From positions 2,852,001-2,916,000 of the forward strand of contig JAXHLQ010000001.1 in assembly GCA_034522175.1 (NCBI GenBank): a stretch of 64,000 nt of DNA. The letters run 5' to 3'. This DNA is from JAIPDZ01 sp034522175 (GTDB taxonomy: Bacteria; Desulfobacterota; DSM-4660; Desulfatiglandales; Desulfatiglandaceae). Position numbers and translations under genes: made by a program. The notes beneath the pieces are model-generated. The model did no database searches and was not told the DNA's origin. It worked only from the letters and a program-made list of their open reading frames with translations. Below are positions 34,978 to 44,778 of this stretch, piece by piece (the stretch's first letter is position 1; every line of letters starts with the position of its first letter).

Positions 34978-35544
34978 ATGTTTCGGCTCAAACTGGATAG
35001 AAAACGAAAACGCCTCCTTATCGCCGGGGCGGTACTGCTTTGCCTTGGGGCGGGGTATCGTTTTTTCCCTACTTTTAAAGACATGTTTTTCCCAGAGGCT
35101 GAAATTGATATTAAGGAGCAGCGGATCCTTAAGCTGCATAAACGGATACAGGCGGACAGTGGTTTGGCGACTGAGCTTCAGGATCTGAAGGGGGCACTAA
35201 AAACGGCTGAAAGCGGTTTATTGAAAGGGAAGACCCCCGCGCTCACGGCAGTTCAGGTACAGGAGATTATTCAACAGATTACCGAAAAGAGTGGTGCAGT
35301 CGTTCAGAGACTTAATGTGTTGAAACCCGAACCCTCGAAAAAGGGTGGGTATCTCAGTATTCCAGTGGAGTTTCATATGTATGCGACCATCAATCAGTTA
35401 AAGGATGTGCTTTACAGGATTGGAGTATTTGAGAAATACCTGATCGTCAAAAACCTAAGAATCGACTACATGAGAAGGAAAGCCGGCGGGAGCATTCGAT
35501 GCCAGATTACCGTTGCGGGTTATATGAAGAAGGCGGAAGCTTAG
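34978..35544 (+). CDS. gspM: GspM-type assembly protein (PilO-like)
   Basis: This protein is about 188 residues with a short basic N-terminus, one transmembrane helix (LLIAGAVLLCLGAGYRFF), a coiled-coil segment and a ferredoxin-like C-terminal domain (VEFHMYATINQLKDVLYRIG, YLIVKNLRIDY) like PilO/GspM. Two adjacent ATGs (34975, 34978) follow GAGGAAAG. The 122-base gap before it (34853-34974) shows no gene. Confidence 0.8.
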   Translation: MFRLKLDRKRKRLLIAGAVLLCLGAGYRFFPTFKDMFFPEAEIDIKEQRILKLHKRIQADSGLATELQDLKGALKTAESGLLKGKTPALTAVQVQEIIQQITEKSGAVVQRLNVLKPEPSKKGGYLSIPVEFHMYATINQLKDVLYRIGVFEKYLIVKNLRIDYMRRKAGGSIRCQITVAGYMKKAEA

Positions 35545-35550
35545 CCGTAG

Positions 35551-36456
35551 GTGTTATCGATGATATTTTCAAAGGCATGGATGATCAATATGTTCCTGAT
35601 GGCCTTGGTCGTGTTCTTTGGTATCAAAGCATACGATGCGTGGTCAGATGGAGAAAGGCGTCTCCCTGAAGCCGTGGAGACTAAAAAGAAGCATTCGGAA
35701 CCTGCGAAAGAGAATGTCGTCGTGGGAATGGCGTCAACCGATATATCCGCGTATCAGGGCATCGTCAACAATAACCTCTTTTCCGTGTCAAGGGCCCCCG
35801 ATGACATAACGACAGAAGAGAAGCCCCCGGAACCCGACTCGACCCCGGAACCTGATCCGAGACTCCTCAAAATTCTGGAGGCCACCATTCGACAAATCTC
35901 CATTTATGGGGTAATGATTGATGGGGAGGAGAAAAAGGCCCTTCTCGAAGGCCCGTTAGCAGTGATTTCAGATAAAAATTTGGTGAGCCATTTACCTCGT
36001 CGAGTGAAAAACCAGCGGTCTCTTCCGGGTAGAGAAATCCAGTGGGTAAAGGTGGGTGAATTGGTGAACCGGTTTACGGTCAAGGAGATCACGCCGGTGG
36101 GGTTGACTTTGGGCGCCGAGGGATTGGAGTTCGATATTGTCCTGTATGATGAGACCAAACCGAAAAAGCGGGTGTCAGAGAAAAAAATGGAAGGTCCCGT
36201 CGTGATCGGCACGGGAAAGGAGCCGGAGGTGGCTAGCCCTGCTGAAACATCTAAAACACCTGAGGACAAGGCCAAGGTGCACAAAAAGACTGAAGCATCT
36301 ACAGCCCAGGTACCCGAAAAGATAGAAAAACCTGAGTCTCAGCCTGCGCCCCAAACCCCGCTGCCTGAAAAAGAAATACAAACGGAAACCGAACCGAAGA
36401 GACCAGACCCTGCACAAATCAGACCGACGAGAAGAATTCTGCGGGAGAGAAGGTAA
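35551..36456 (+). CDS. gspC: GspC-like inner-membrane/periplasmic linker
   Basis: This protein of about 300 residues starts at GTG 35551 or ATG 35560. It has one N-terminal transmembrane helix (INMFLMALVVFFGIKAYDAW). A homology-region-like domain (IVNNNLFS..., ISIYGVMIDGEEKKALLEGP, FTVKEITPVGLTLG) is of the type that contacts the secretin. The C-terminal 90 residues are a Pro/Glu/Lys-rich low-complexity tail, with no PDZ domain. Position just before gspD supports the GspC assignment. Confidence 0.75.
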   Translation: MLSMIFSKAWMINMFLMALVVFFGIKAYDAWSDGERRLPEAVETKKKHSEPAKENVVVGMASTDISAYQGIVNNNLFSVSRAPDDITTEEKPPEPDSTPEPDPRLLKILEATIRQISIYGVMIDGEEKKALLEGPLAVISDKNLVSHLPRRVKNQRSLPGREIQWVKVGELVNRFTVKEITPVGLTLGAEGLEFDIVLYDETKPKKRVSEKKMEGPVVIGTGKEPEVASPAETSKTPEDKAKVHKKTEASTAQVPEKIEKPESQPAPQTPLPEKEIQTETEPKRPDPAQIRPTRRILRERR

Positions 36457-36461
36457 GATAA

Positions 36462-38699
36462 ATGGCAAGATGCATGACGTTTCGATTTAATGGGATGCTT
36501 TTGGGGATCGTTTGGGCAGTTTTTTGTGTAGCAGGATGTGGTGGGCAGCAGACCTTGCCAAAGGATAGGCAGGCTCCCGTGGCGAGGCCAGAAGTATCAG
36601 ATGAAACAAGGAAAAAAACGGAGCCCAATCGAATAGCTGCTGAAGCGGAGAAAATTCAGCCGGTAACATCAGATTCCGCGATAGAACCCGGTGAGGGATT
36701 GAGTGAGAAGAAAATGCCTTCGGAGGTCAAAAAGACACCAGAAAAATTGACCGATGCAGAGCAAAAGTTAACCATGCCTCTCACAACCGCGTCTCCATTA
36801 CCAAAAGCCAAACCAGGGGCCACGTCAAGGCCTTTGGAAGAAAAGGGCGCCAAGATCATCCTCAATTTTGACAATGCAGATCTTTATGCGGTGATCAGCA
36901 CCATCGCCGAACTGCTGGAAATCAATTATATTGTAGATCCGAGGGTCACTGGTAAAGTGACCATGAAGACGGCGGGGGGGTTGCAGAAGCGGGATTTGTT
37001 GCCCATATTTTTCCAAATCCTTGAAGTAAACGGGTTGACAGCGATTCAGACCGGCAATTTATACAAAATTGTTCCATTGAAGGATTCTCCAAAAGGAGCA
37101 ATCCCCTTTTCAGACGGACGTATTCCTTCCCCAGGGGAGGGAACCATCATCCAGCTTATCCCGCTCGAGTACATCTCGGCCCAGGAGATGAGCAAACTCA
37201 TCACCCCCTTTGTTTCAGAAGGAGGAACGATCCTCGCAGAGCCCCTTTCAAATACACTTCTCGTGGTGGATAGAGGGGTCAATATTCTCAAGATCCTGAG
37301 GCTCGTGGAGACGTTTGACGTCAACATGTTCGAGAAGGTGCACTATAGATTTTATTCCGTCAAGTATCTCGGTGTCGAGGAGGTGGCCACCGTTTTGGGG
37401 GATTTTTCCGCTTCTTATGGAGAAATCAGTAATGCCTTCATCAAATTTATTCCCATCACCCGGTTGAATACCCTCTTTGTGGTCAGTACCACGCCGCTTG
37501 TATTCGAAAAGGTGGAAGAGATCCTCCGACAGCTTGATGTGGTGGACAAGGAGGCGGCACCCAAAATTTATGTTTACTTCATCAGGAATGGTGAGGCTGA
37601 AGATCTGGCCAACCTGTTGGATAAGGTTTTCAAAAAAAAGGCGTCAACGGAAAAAGACAAGAAAGGCGAATCCGACGGCACCTTCGGTATTGGCGGCAAT
37701 CCTTTTTCACAGTCCCGTATGAAAGAAGAGAAAGCCGAGAAGATCGAGGCGGAGAAGGCAGCCACAGAAGCGCCTGCTGCTGCTCCTGAGAAAGGGGAAA
37801 GCGCTGGCACAGGAACGCTGATGAATGAAGTCACCATTACCCCTGACGAGAAAAGAAATGCCCTTATTATCACGGCCATTCCGTCGGATTACCGGCTCAT
37901 TGAGGGCATCCTCAGACAAATAGACATCATGCCGAGGCAGGTCCTGATTGAGGCCACCATTGCCGAAATCACCCATACGTCGAGCCGTGAATTGGGTATG
38001 GAATGGGCGCTGGGGAAGGGTGCGGCCAGTGGCATGGCGAGCTTTATGGCGACGGTAGGACAACAAGGACTCAAATACTCCATCGGGGTGACGGACAAGT
38101 GGTACGCCGAACTCAACGCCCTTGCTAGTAAGGGCCTCGTGAACGTCATTTCTTCCCCCCATGTAATGGCATCTGACAATCAAGAGGCAAAGATTGATGT
38201 GTCGAGAGAAGTTCCGGTGGCGAGTGGACAAACGACCGTAGCCTCCGGTTCCACCATATCTGAAACCACTATCGAGTACCGGGACACGGGGGTCATCCTC
38301 TCGGTTACCCCCCATATCAATGATAGTGGTTTGGTCACCATGGATATTGCTGAGGAGGTCAGTGACTTGGATGAATCGATCGAAGTGGCTGGGGAATTCT
38401 ACCCCTCCTTTTTTAAGCGGAATGTCACCACCAGACTCACGGTCGGTCATGGTCAGACCGTGGTGATCGGCGGCCTGATCAAGGATAAGGAAGAAGCAAG
38501 TACCAGTGGTGTGCCGTGTCTTATCGACATCCCTGTTGTCAAGTATCTGGCGGGGCTGGATAAAAAGTCAACAGAGAAGATTGAACTGATCGTGCTCATT
38601 ACACCCCGTGTCGTGGACACTCTGGATGAGGTGGACGCGGCCACCCAGGAATTCAAACAGAAAGTACGGAATGTGGTGAAACGGTTCTTCCCCGAATGA
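36462..38699 (+). CDS. gspD: Type II secretion outer-membrane secretin GspD
   Basis: This is a 745-residue protein. The lipobox AVFCVAGC (Cys at about 26) suggests a lipidated secretin. A Pro/Lys-rich linker is followed by the N0 domain (ILNFDNADLYAVISTIAELL), N1-N3 domains (VIQLIPLEYISAQEMSKLI; VHYRFYSVKYLGVEEVATVL) interrupted by an acidic low-complexity insert near residues 395-445, and the secretin core (RQVLIEATIAEITHTSSREL). The core ends with the signature TVVIGGLIKDKEEASTSGVP. It forms the outer-membrane exit channel. The downstream permease begins 52 bases later. Confidence 0.95.
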   Translation: MARCMTFRFNGMLLGIVWAVFCVAGCGGQQTLPKDRQAPVARPEVSDETRKKTEPNRIAAEAEKIQPVTSDSAIEPGEGLSEKKMPSEVKKTPEKLTDAEQKLTMPLTTASPLPKAKPGATSRPLEEKGAKIILNFDNADLYAVISTIAELLEINYIVDPRVTGKVTMKTAGGLQKRDLLPIFFQILEVNGLTAIQTGNLYKIVPLKDSPKGAIPFSDGRIPSPGEGTIIQLIPLEYISAQEMSKLITPFVSEGGTILAEPLSNTLLVVDRGVNILKILRLVETFDVNMFEKVHYRFYSVKYLGVEEVATVLGDFSASYGEISNAFIKFIPITRLNTLFVVSTTPLVFEKVEEILRQLDVVDKEAAPKIYVYFIRNGEAEDLANLLDKVFKKKASTEKDKKGESDGTFGIGGNPFSQSRMKEEKAEKIEAEKAATEAPAAAPEKGESAGTGTLMNEVTITPDEKRNALIITAIPSDYRLIEGILRQIDIMPRQVLIEATIAEITHTSSRELGMEWALGKGAASGMASFMATVGQQGLKYSIGVTDKWYAELNALASKGLVNVISSPHVMASDNQEAKIDVSREVPVASGQTTVASGSTISETTIEYRDTGVILSVTPHINDSGLVTMDIAEEVSDLDESIEVAGEFYPSFFKRNVTTRLTVGHGQTVVIGGLIKDKEEASTSGVPCLIDIPVVKYLAGLDKKSTEKIELIVLITPRVVDTLDEVDAATQEFKQKVRNVVKRFFPE

Positions 38700-38751
38700 T
38701 TTCAAAACAACCATTCACGACTCAAATCCCTGAGCCCTGCCAATTTTTTTC

Positions 38752-39561
38752 ATGAATGTGCTTCATGTAATCCGACGGTGGGTGGCGGTTCCCTTTAGAT
38801 TCAGAGCGCTTTTTTGGGGGTTCATGCGTAACGAAATCCGCGGGCGTTTCGCAGGGTCCATCGGGGGGTTCCTGTGGAGTCTTTTGACGCCCTTTGCCAA
38901 CCTCCTGATCTATATTTTTGTTTTTTCAATGGTTTTGAAGATTCGTCTGAAAGCCGTCGAGACCGGTACGGAAAGCTTTGCCGTTTTCTTCTTGGCCGGC
39001 CTTCTCCCATGGGGGGCCTTTTCAGAGGCATTGAACAGCGCTTCGGAACTCTTCTTGGAGCGGGCGAGTCTGATCACCAAGGTTGCGTTCCCGCTCGAGG
39101 TTTTACCGATTGTCGGCGTGGCGGTTCCGTTCTTATTACACGGTTTGGGGTTTGTCATGTTTCTCGCCTATCTGAGTTTCAAGGGCTATTTTCATTTCAT
39201 ATGGTTATGGCTCCCGGTGGTCGTTTTTGTACATATGTTGTTTTCATTGGGTTGTGTGATTCTGATTTCAAGTCTTTCTGTTTTTATCAGGGATATCAAG
39301 CACTTTATCGGAACATTGCTTTCCTTGTGGTTTTTTGTCACCCCCATCATTTATCCCCTGACCATGGTTCCTGAGCCCTTTCGATGGGTCATCAAGTTCA
39401 ACCCCATGTACCCGTTTATTGAATTGTACCGACGCATCTTGCTGCAGCATACCCTATCGTGGGAGATGCTGGGACTCGCAGGCCTGCTTTCCCTTATGGT
39501 TTTCGTAGGGGGAACGTTGTTTTTTGGTCGAGCGAAATACGCCTTCGCAGATGTGCTGTAA
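38752..39561 (+). CDS. ABC-2 type polysaccharide export permease (Wzm-like)
   Basis: This 269-residue integral membrane protein has six hydrophobic segments and the ABC-2 exporter pattern: FMRNEIRGRFAGSIGGFLWS near the N-terminus, LLPWGAFSEALNSASELFLE, and WFFVTPIIYPLTMVPEPFRW before the final loop NPMYPFIELYRRILL. It exports lipid-linked O-antigen or capsule-like polysaccharide with the ATPase encoded 41 bases downstream. Confidence 0.88.
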   Translation: MNVLHVIRRWVAVPFRFRALFWGFMRNEIRGRFAGSIGGFLWSLLTPFANLLIYIFVFSMVLKIRLKAVETGTESFAVFFLAGLLPWGAFSEALNSASELFLERASLITKVAFPLEVLPIVGVAVPFLLHGLGFVMFLAYLSFKGYFHFIWLWLPVVVFVHMLFSLGCVILISSLSVFIRDIKHFIGTLLSLWFFVTPIIYPLTMVPEPFRWVIKFNPMYPFIELYRRILLQHTLSWEMLGLAGLLSLMVFVGGTLFFGRAKYAFADVL

Positions 39562-39602
39562 GAGATGGTCGTTAGACTTCCTGTTGGGCCGGAGAGAGAA
39601 AC

Positions 39603-40790
39603 GTGAACGCAGTCAAGGCAGATAACCTGACAAAGCGCTACAGGGTCTATCTGCGACCCTTTGACCGCCTGAAGGAGGCACTGATCCGGAGGCCCTTTCA
39701 TGAGAAAGTAGAGGCCCTGAGCCATGTTTCTTTTGAGGTCCCACCAGGGGAAACGGTGGGGATTATCGGTGAAAATGGGGCCGGTAAATCCACACTGCTT
39801 AAAATATTGGCCGGCACGGTACGGCCCACACAGGGAAATGTGACAAAACAGGGAAGGACCGCAGCCCTGCTGGAATTGGGGTCCGGCTTCCACCCGGAAT
39901 TCAGCGGCAGACAGAATATCTACCTTAATGCGGCCCTCTTGGGACTCAGTGATAGGGAGATCAAAGATCGAGAGCAGGAAATTATCGAATTTTCGGAGTT
40001 GAAAGGGGTTATTGATCGGCCTGTCAGGACATACTCCTCGGGCATGTATGTTCGCTTGGGGTTCTCAATCGCCACCAGCGTGAACCCGGATGTCCTGATT
40101 ATTGATGAGGCATTGAGTGTAGGGGATCAGAGATTCCAACAAAAATGCATAGAGCGAATGATCGGGTTCAGAAATGCCAACAAGACCATCATTTTGTGCA
40201 GTCACAGCATGTATTTGATCCGCGAGCTGTGTGCCAATACCTTATGGCTCCGTGATGGGCGGCTCTGCAGCGAGGGAAAGACCCCGGAGGTGATTTCTCA
40301 GTATCTGGCCTATCTCGAGACCGATGCGCATGGCAAGAGCGCGGGTCGGGATTGTTCAGATCGTCCATATCATTCTGAAATCACAATCGAATCGGTGTCT
40401 ATTTTAGATGAAAACAGAAGACCTCTTTGTGACATCGATCAATTTCAGAATGTTATCATACAGATCAAAACCCAAAGAAACGGCCATCCCCTTAAAGGCC
40501 ATCTCGCTGTCAGTATCGGCCAGTCAGAAGATCAGCCGATATTCGAAACCACCACCAAAATCTGCGGTATGGAACCTATTGAATTTCTTGGAGACCGGAT
40601 AACGGAGCTTTTCATTCCTTCGATACCCATCCAGGGGGGGAAATATCGGGTGAGGGCCAAAGTAGGGGACGAATTTGCCCTAAGATCGATCGATGAAATG
40701 AGGAGTGAACCCTTCCTGATCAAGAGTAATCGTCCCGAAATCGGGATGCTCTGGATGGAACACCACTGGAGATTGACGGAAGCCCCTTGA
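39603..40790 (+). CDS. Polysaccharide ABC exporter ATPase with C-terminal carbohydrate-binding domain (Wzt-like)
   Basis: This is a 395-residue protein from GTG 39603. The ATPase domain is residues 1-240: Walker A GENGAGKST, signature YSSGMYVRLGFS, Walker B NPDVLIIDEALSVGDQRFQQ. Residues 260-395 form a beta-rich domain as in Wzt proteins that recognise the finished, terminally modified glycan before export (EITIESVSILDENRRPLCDI, then YRVRAKVGDEF). This implies a chain-terminated O-antigen-type polymer. Confidence 0.9.
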   Translation: MNAVKADNLTKRYRVYLRPFDRLKEALIRRPFHEKVEALSHVSFEVPPGETVGIIGENGAGKSTLLKILAGTVRPTQGNVTKQGRTAALLELGSGFHPEFSGRQNIYLNAALLGLSDREIKDREQEIIEFSELKGVIDRPVRTYSSGMYVRLGFSIATSVNPDVLIIDEALSVGDQRFQQKCIERMIGFRNANKTIILCSHSMYLIRELCANTLWLRDGRLCSEGKTPEVISQYLAYLETDAHGKSAGRDCSDRPYHSEITIESVSILDENRRPLCDIDQFQNVIIQIKTQRNGHPLKGHLAVSIGQSEDQPIFETTTKICGMEPIEFLGDRITELFIPSIPIQGGKYRVRAKVGDEFALRSIDEMRSEPFLIKSNRPEIGMLWMEHHWRLTEAP

Positions 40791-40803
40791 TCCGCGGCTT
40801 GAT

Positions 40804-41904
40804 TTGGAAACAATCGCCGTCATCATCAATTATCGAAGTGCTGATTTGACACTGAAGGCGGTTCAGTCGGTACTGAGTGCCGAATCCATGGGTCAAATTC
40901 AGTTGGTCGTGGTGGACAACAGCCAAGATGCGGCGGAAGCTCGAAAGCTGCATCGAATACTCCCTTCACTGGTTCGCTTCAAGGTCAGTCCTGAGAACAT
41001 CGGTTTTTCGCGTGCGTGCAACTGGGCCCTTGATGGATACCATGGAGAGGCCATTCTTCTTATTAACCCGGATGCGCGATTACTCCCGGGATGCCTGAAA
41101 CGATTACAGAAGACGCTGTTTTCCTCCCAAAGGGTCGGAGCAGTTTCCTGCCTCCTGTTTTGGGATGAAGACCATGGGTATTATCTGCCGTCGTCATACC
41201 CGCCCCCCTCGATTTTCTTTCATGAGCTGATAGAAACGGTTTCTCCAGAGGCTTTTTCAGGCCGATTGTTAAGTGACTATTGGCGGCGTCATTCCATTAA
41301 GGTATGGCAATCCGGAACCCCTGTGCGGGTCAGAAACCTTTCAGGTGGATTGGTTCTTTTGAAAAGGGAGGCCGTAAGCGCGGCGGGGGGATTGTTTGAT
41401 CCCAGGTTCTTTCTTTACTTTGAAGACACGGATCTCTTCTTTCGAATGAGGAAGGCCGGATTTAGGCTCATGGTGGAGCCGAGGGCTCAAGCCGTTCACA
41501 ACTATGATCAGTGTGGACAGGAGGAATTGAGTAAAAAAAGGCTGGCCATGGTTCGATCCCGCCGATTATTCATGGAAAAATATGGTACGGGGTGGCGGCG
41601 TGGGGCCAGGCGGTTCATCTCGGTGATGAGGCGATTTTCCAGGAATTCACAAAGGCATCCAGCCCCCCATTCCTTTGATGGACCTTTTGTTTTGGATGTA
41701 CCCACTGATTGTCAAAAGGATTGGCTGTTCGAGGTGAGCCCGAATCCCAATTTCATTCCCTCAGCGGGCTGTTTCGGAAAGGGAGCAAAGATGGCGTTTC
41801 CTGAATCGTGCTGGAACATGCTGGCGCCGGGAAGATATTTTGGGCGTCTTGGAAGTCCTCAAAGGTCGGAAAGATTCGCCCGGGTGGTTTCATGGACGGT
41901 GTAA
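40804..41904 (+). CDS. Glycosyltransferase family 2 protein
   Basis: This 366-residue GT-A fold enzyme from TTG 40804 has VIINYRSADLTLKAVQSVLS, LVVVDNSQDAAEARKL, NIGFSRACNWALDGYHGEAI LLINPDA (the DxD-like motif is NPDA) and LSGGLVLLKREAVSAAGGLF DPRFFLYFEDTDLFFR. This pattern is typical of rhamnosyltransferase-like GT2 enzymes. The final 80 residues (WLFEVSPNPNFIPSAGCFGK...) are an extension I do not recognise. Confidence 0.85.
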   Translation: METIAVIINYRSADLTLKAVQSVLSAESMGQIQLVVVDNSQDAAEARKLHRILPSLVRFKVSPENIGFSRACNWALDGYHGEAILLINPDARLLPGCLKRLQKTLFSSQRVGAVSCLLFWDEDHGYYLPSSYPPPSIFFHELIETVSPEAFSGRLLSDYWRRHSIKVWQSGTPVRVRNLSGGLVLLKREAVSAAGGLFDPRFFLYFEDTDLFFRMRKAGFRLMVEPRAQAVHNYDQCGQEELSKKRLAMVRSRRLFMEKYGTGWRRGARRFISVMRRFSRNSQRHPAPHSFDGPFVLDVPTDCQKDWLFEVSPNPNFIPSAGCFGKGAKMAFPESCWNMLAPGRYFGRLGSPQRSERFARVVSWTV

Positions 41905-41939
41905 TTATGGTGAAAATCTATCCTGTACTATGACCTACT

Positions 41940-42971
41940 ATGACCGAATCGGTTGGAAAAAATCAGAAGAAACCCATGAACGAGAAACAAATTGAGACCC
42001 AGCAGGGCGTTTTTCGGGTTCGTCCTTACCAAAGTCATGACGAGGCCGGTGTATTGTCCCTATGGCGAGCAGCTTTCGGCAAGGATATATCTTCCCCATT
42101 GTGGCGGTGGAAATATCTGGAAAACCCCTATCCAATTCAGATTGGGGTGACTGTGGCGGATAATGGAAGGATAATGGTGATGTACGGCGGAATTCCGTAT
42201 CGTGTGAACTGGATGGGAACCGAGGTGAGCATGACACATCTTATGGACATCATGTCTCACCCAGACTGCCGCGGAAGTGGGCTGTTCGTGAATTCCGGCC
42301 TGGCCTTTTTTGATTTGTTCGCGGGACCTGAGCGGACCCTTTTTTATTACGGTTTTCCCGGGAAATACCACTTTGACATCGGCAAAAAGTATCTTGATTA
42401 CCAACCATTAAATGGGGGGGTGTGCTTTCTGGTGGCCAAAGCCGGTGAAATGACACCGAAGATAGGGAGACTGTCAAACCGAATCGAGCGAATAAAGCAT
42501 GTTGATGGTGCATTTGATGCACTCTGGAATGAGTGTCGGAGATATTATCCATTTTCAGTTATCAGGGATTCCGCCTTCATCCACTGGCGTTTTTTTGAAC
42601 ATCCATTAAAGTCTTATGAACTCTGGGGGTATGGGTCCCGTTTTCGGAAGGGAGTCAGTGCCTATGCGGTGTTCAGCCTTGATGAAGGAAAAGCCCGTAT
42701 GGTCGATATCTGTGCCCCGTCTTCTGAGGGATTGGTCACGGATTTTCTGGGCAGGCTGGGTAAGCACTTCCATGAGCGGGGAATAGACGAGATAGAAGCC
42801 TGGTTGCCTCAACGTCACTTCCTGGCACGGTTTTCGGTATCAGCCGGATTCAATCGGGTTAAAGAGCCTTTGGGATTTGTCCCAACGGGACGAAGCTTTC
42901 ACCCCGATCTCTCTGTGGCGTGGGCATCCAAGAACCTTTTTTACACCATGGCGGATGGGGATCTGCTTTAG
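41940..42971 (+). CDS. GNAT-type acyltransferase
   Basis: This 343-residue protein has an N-terminal GNAT fold (FRVRPYQSHDEAGVLSLWRA, then LMDIMSHPDCRGSGLFVNSG with the acetyl-CoA-binding R/G loop) and a second GNAT-like half (FFEHPLKSYELWGYG; FLGRLGKHFHERGIDEIEAW). Such double-GNAT proteins occur in glycan loci and may acylate an amino sugar. The next gene carries a PIG-L deacetylase domain, which would expose a free amine. Start is ATG 41940 or ATG 41976. Confidence 0.7.
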   Translation: MTESVGKNQKKPMNEKQIETQQGVFRVRPYQSHDEAGVLSLWRAAFGKDISSPLWRWKYLENPYPIQIGVTVADNGRIMVMYGGIPYRVNWMGTEVSMTHLMDIMSHPDCRGSGLFVNSGLAFFDLFAGPERTLFYYGFPGKYHFDIGKKYLDYQPLNGGVCFLVAKAGEMTPKIGRLSNRIERIKHVDGAFDALWNECRRYYPFSVIRDSAFIHWRFFEHPLKSYELWGYGSRFRKGVSAYAVFSLDEGKARMVDICAPSSEGLVTDFLGRLGKHFHERGIDEIEAWLPQRHFLARFSVSAGFNRVKEPLGFVPTGRSFHPDLSVAWASKNLFYTMADGDLL

Positions 42972-42996
42972 GTAATCGCACATCAGGATCGAACAC

Positions 42997-44778
42997 GTGG
43001 AAACTGAAGAAAATCTGATCCCCTATCATGTGACAGATCTCACCGGACATAAGGTCCTGGCCCTGGCACCTCATCCGGATGACGAGACCATCGGGTGTGG
43101 GGGGAGCCTGATCCACCATGTGGAGGCGGGGGACAAGGTAAAGGTCGTTTTTCTCACCAATGGGGCCAAAGGGGATACTTCCGGCGAAATGGAAAAAGAC
43201 GTGTACGTCGGGTGGAGGGCCTCCGAGGCCAAAAACGCTTGTGCTCATCTCGGCGTGACTGATCTTGAATTCTGGGCATTTGAAGACCGGGCCTTGGCGG
43301 GTTCCCATGGGGTATTAAGGCGATTAATCCAACTTCTAAAGGAATTTCAACCTCAACTGGTCTATGCGCCCTCGCCAATGGAGATCCACCCAGATCACCG
43401 GGCCACATGTTTTTTGCTTGCCGATGCGATTCGTTCAACCGCTGGAGATTTTAGGCTCGCCTTTTACGAAGTGGGGCAGCCCGTGAGCGTGAACGTTCTG
43501 GTGGACATCACGCCTGTCTTAGCGCGTAGAGTTCGGGCAATGGAAGTCTACGAAAGCCAGTTGAAGGAACGGCCTTATAAAGATGCGAGCATCGCTCTTA
43601 ATCGCTACAGAAGCATTACCCTGCCCAGGTCCGTCACCCACGCCGAGGGATTTTTCGTGTGTGATGCAGACTTGCTTCGCAAAGTTGGACTTTTTTCTCT
43701 ACCCTTTCAACGTGCCAGCCGACTTCGCCCACTTTTCGGGGAGACGGGTCCTCTGGTTTCGGTGATTGTGCGAACAAAAGATCGTCCCGGACTCCTATCC
43801 AATGCCCTGTGTTCTGTCGTGAAACAGACCTATGCGAATATTGAGATCGTCCTGGTGAATGACGGCGGTGCAGAGGTAAAGGATATGGCACATACGATAG
43901 CCCGGGATGTGCCTGTGACTTACATCACCCACGAGGAGAACCGTGGAAGGGCGGCGGCTGCGAACAGCGGCCTTCAGGCGGCTCGGGGCCTTTATTTAAA
44001 TTTTTTGGACGATGATGATGTGTTGTATCCGGAGCATGTGGAAACACTTGTTCAGCGCCTCGAAGCAGACTGTAGCAAGGTTGCCTACAGTAGTGTATTG
44101 AGTGCCTTTTACAAAGGGCCACCGGAGTACACTGAAAACTGCACCAAACGGGTGGTCAACCATGACATCGATTTTGATCCGAGGCGCCTCTTATTTCAGA
44201 ATTTCATCCCTATCATGAGCGTTTTATTTCACAGGGATGTTTTGTCAAAAGTGAGTGAATTTGACGAGACATTGGACCTCTTCGAGGACTGGGACTTCTG
44301 GATCAGGATGTCAAGGCATTTTAGATTTCACCATATCCATCAGGTGACAGCCGAATACCGATTTTACGGTTCGGAAACAACTGAGGCTTCACACCGCAAG
44401 AAATACCGCTATACAAAGGCCCGTGCCGAGATGTTTGAGCGTATCATCCCCTTCTTAGAAGGGAAAACATGGATTAATTTACTTGATTCGGATTGGTTCA
44501 ATGAATTGAGGCGTGTGCCGGAACAAGAAAACACGGAACGTCAACTGAAACAGATGGAAGCCGCATTGAAGGAAGTGAACCAGAAGCTCAAAGCAGCCCA
44601 AGATCTGATCGATCGGTTGTCTGTCGATAATCAAATGTCCCGATCAACATTAGAAGCGATACAGTCGTCAAGGGGGTGGCGCTGGCTATGTCATTACGGA
44701 AGGTTGAAACAACGGCTGAGGTTTAGGTCACCAGACACGAGGGACAGGGGAAGGCAATCTTGCCGGAAGTCAGTATAG
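42997..44778 (+). CDS. PIG-L deacetylase fused to a family 2 glycosyltransferase
   Basis: This is a 593-residue protein from GTG 42997. Residues 15-230 are a PIG-L/LmbE N-acetylglucosaminyl deacetylase domain with the zinc motif HPDDE (26-30) and the second motif SPMEIHPDHRA. Residues 250-500 are a GT2 domain (VSVIVRTKDRPGLLSNALCS, VLVNDGG, YLNFLDDDDVLYPEHVETLV, FEDWDFWIRM). The last 90 residues form a coiled coil (LKQMEAALKEVNQKLKAAQD). One chain could deacetylate an amino sugar and extend the glycan. Its end overlaps the next gene's TTG start by 19 bases. Confidence 0.85.
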   Translation: METEENLIPYHVTDLTGHKVLALAPHPDDETIGCGGSLIHHVEAGDKVKVVFLTNGAKGDTSGEMEKDVYVGWRASEAKNACAHLGVTDLEFWAFEDRALAGSHGVLRRLIQLLKEFQPQLVYAPSPMEIHPDHRATCFLLADAIRSTAGDFRLAFYEVGQPVSVNVLVDITPVLARRVRAMEVYESQLKERPYKDASIALNRYRSITLPRSVTHAEGFFVCDADLLRKVGLFSLPFQRASRLRPLFGETGPLVSVIVRTKDRPGLLSNALCSVVKQTYANIEIVLVNDGGAEVKDMAHTIARDVPVTYITHEENRGRAAAANSGLQAARGLYLNFLDDDDVLYPEHVETLVQRLEADCSKVAYSSVLSAFYKGPPEYTENCTKRVVNHDIDFDPRRLLFQNFIPIMSVLFHRDVLSKVSEFDETLDLFEDWDFWIRMSRHFRFHHIHQVTAEYRFYGSETTEASHRKKYRYTKARAEMFERIIPFLEGKTWINLLDSDWFNELRRVPEQENTERQLKQMEAALKEVNQKLKAAQDLIDRLSVDNQMSRSTLEAIQSSRGWRWLCHYGRLKQRLRFRSPDTRDRGRQSCRKSV

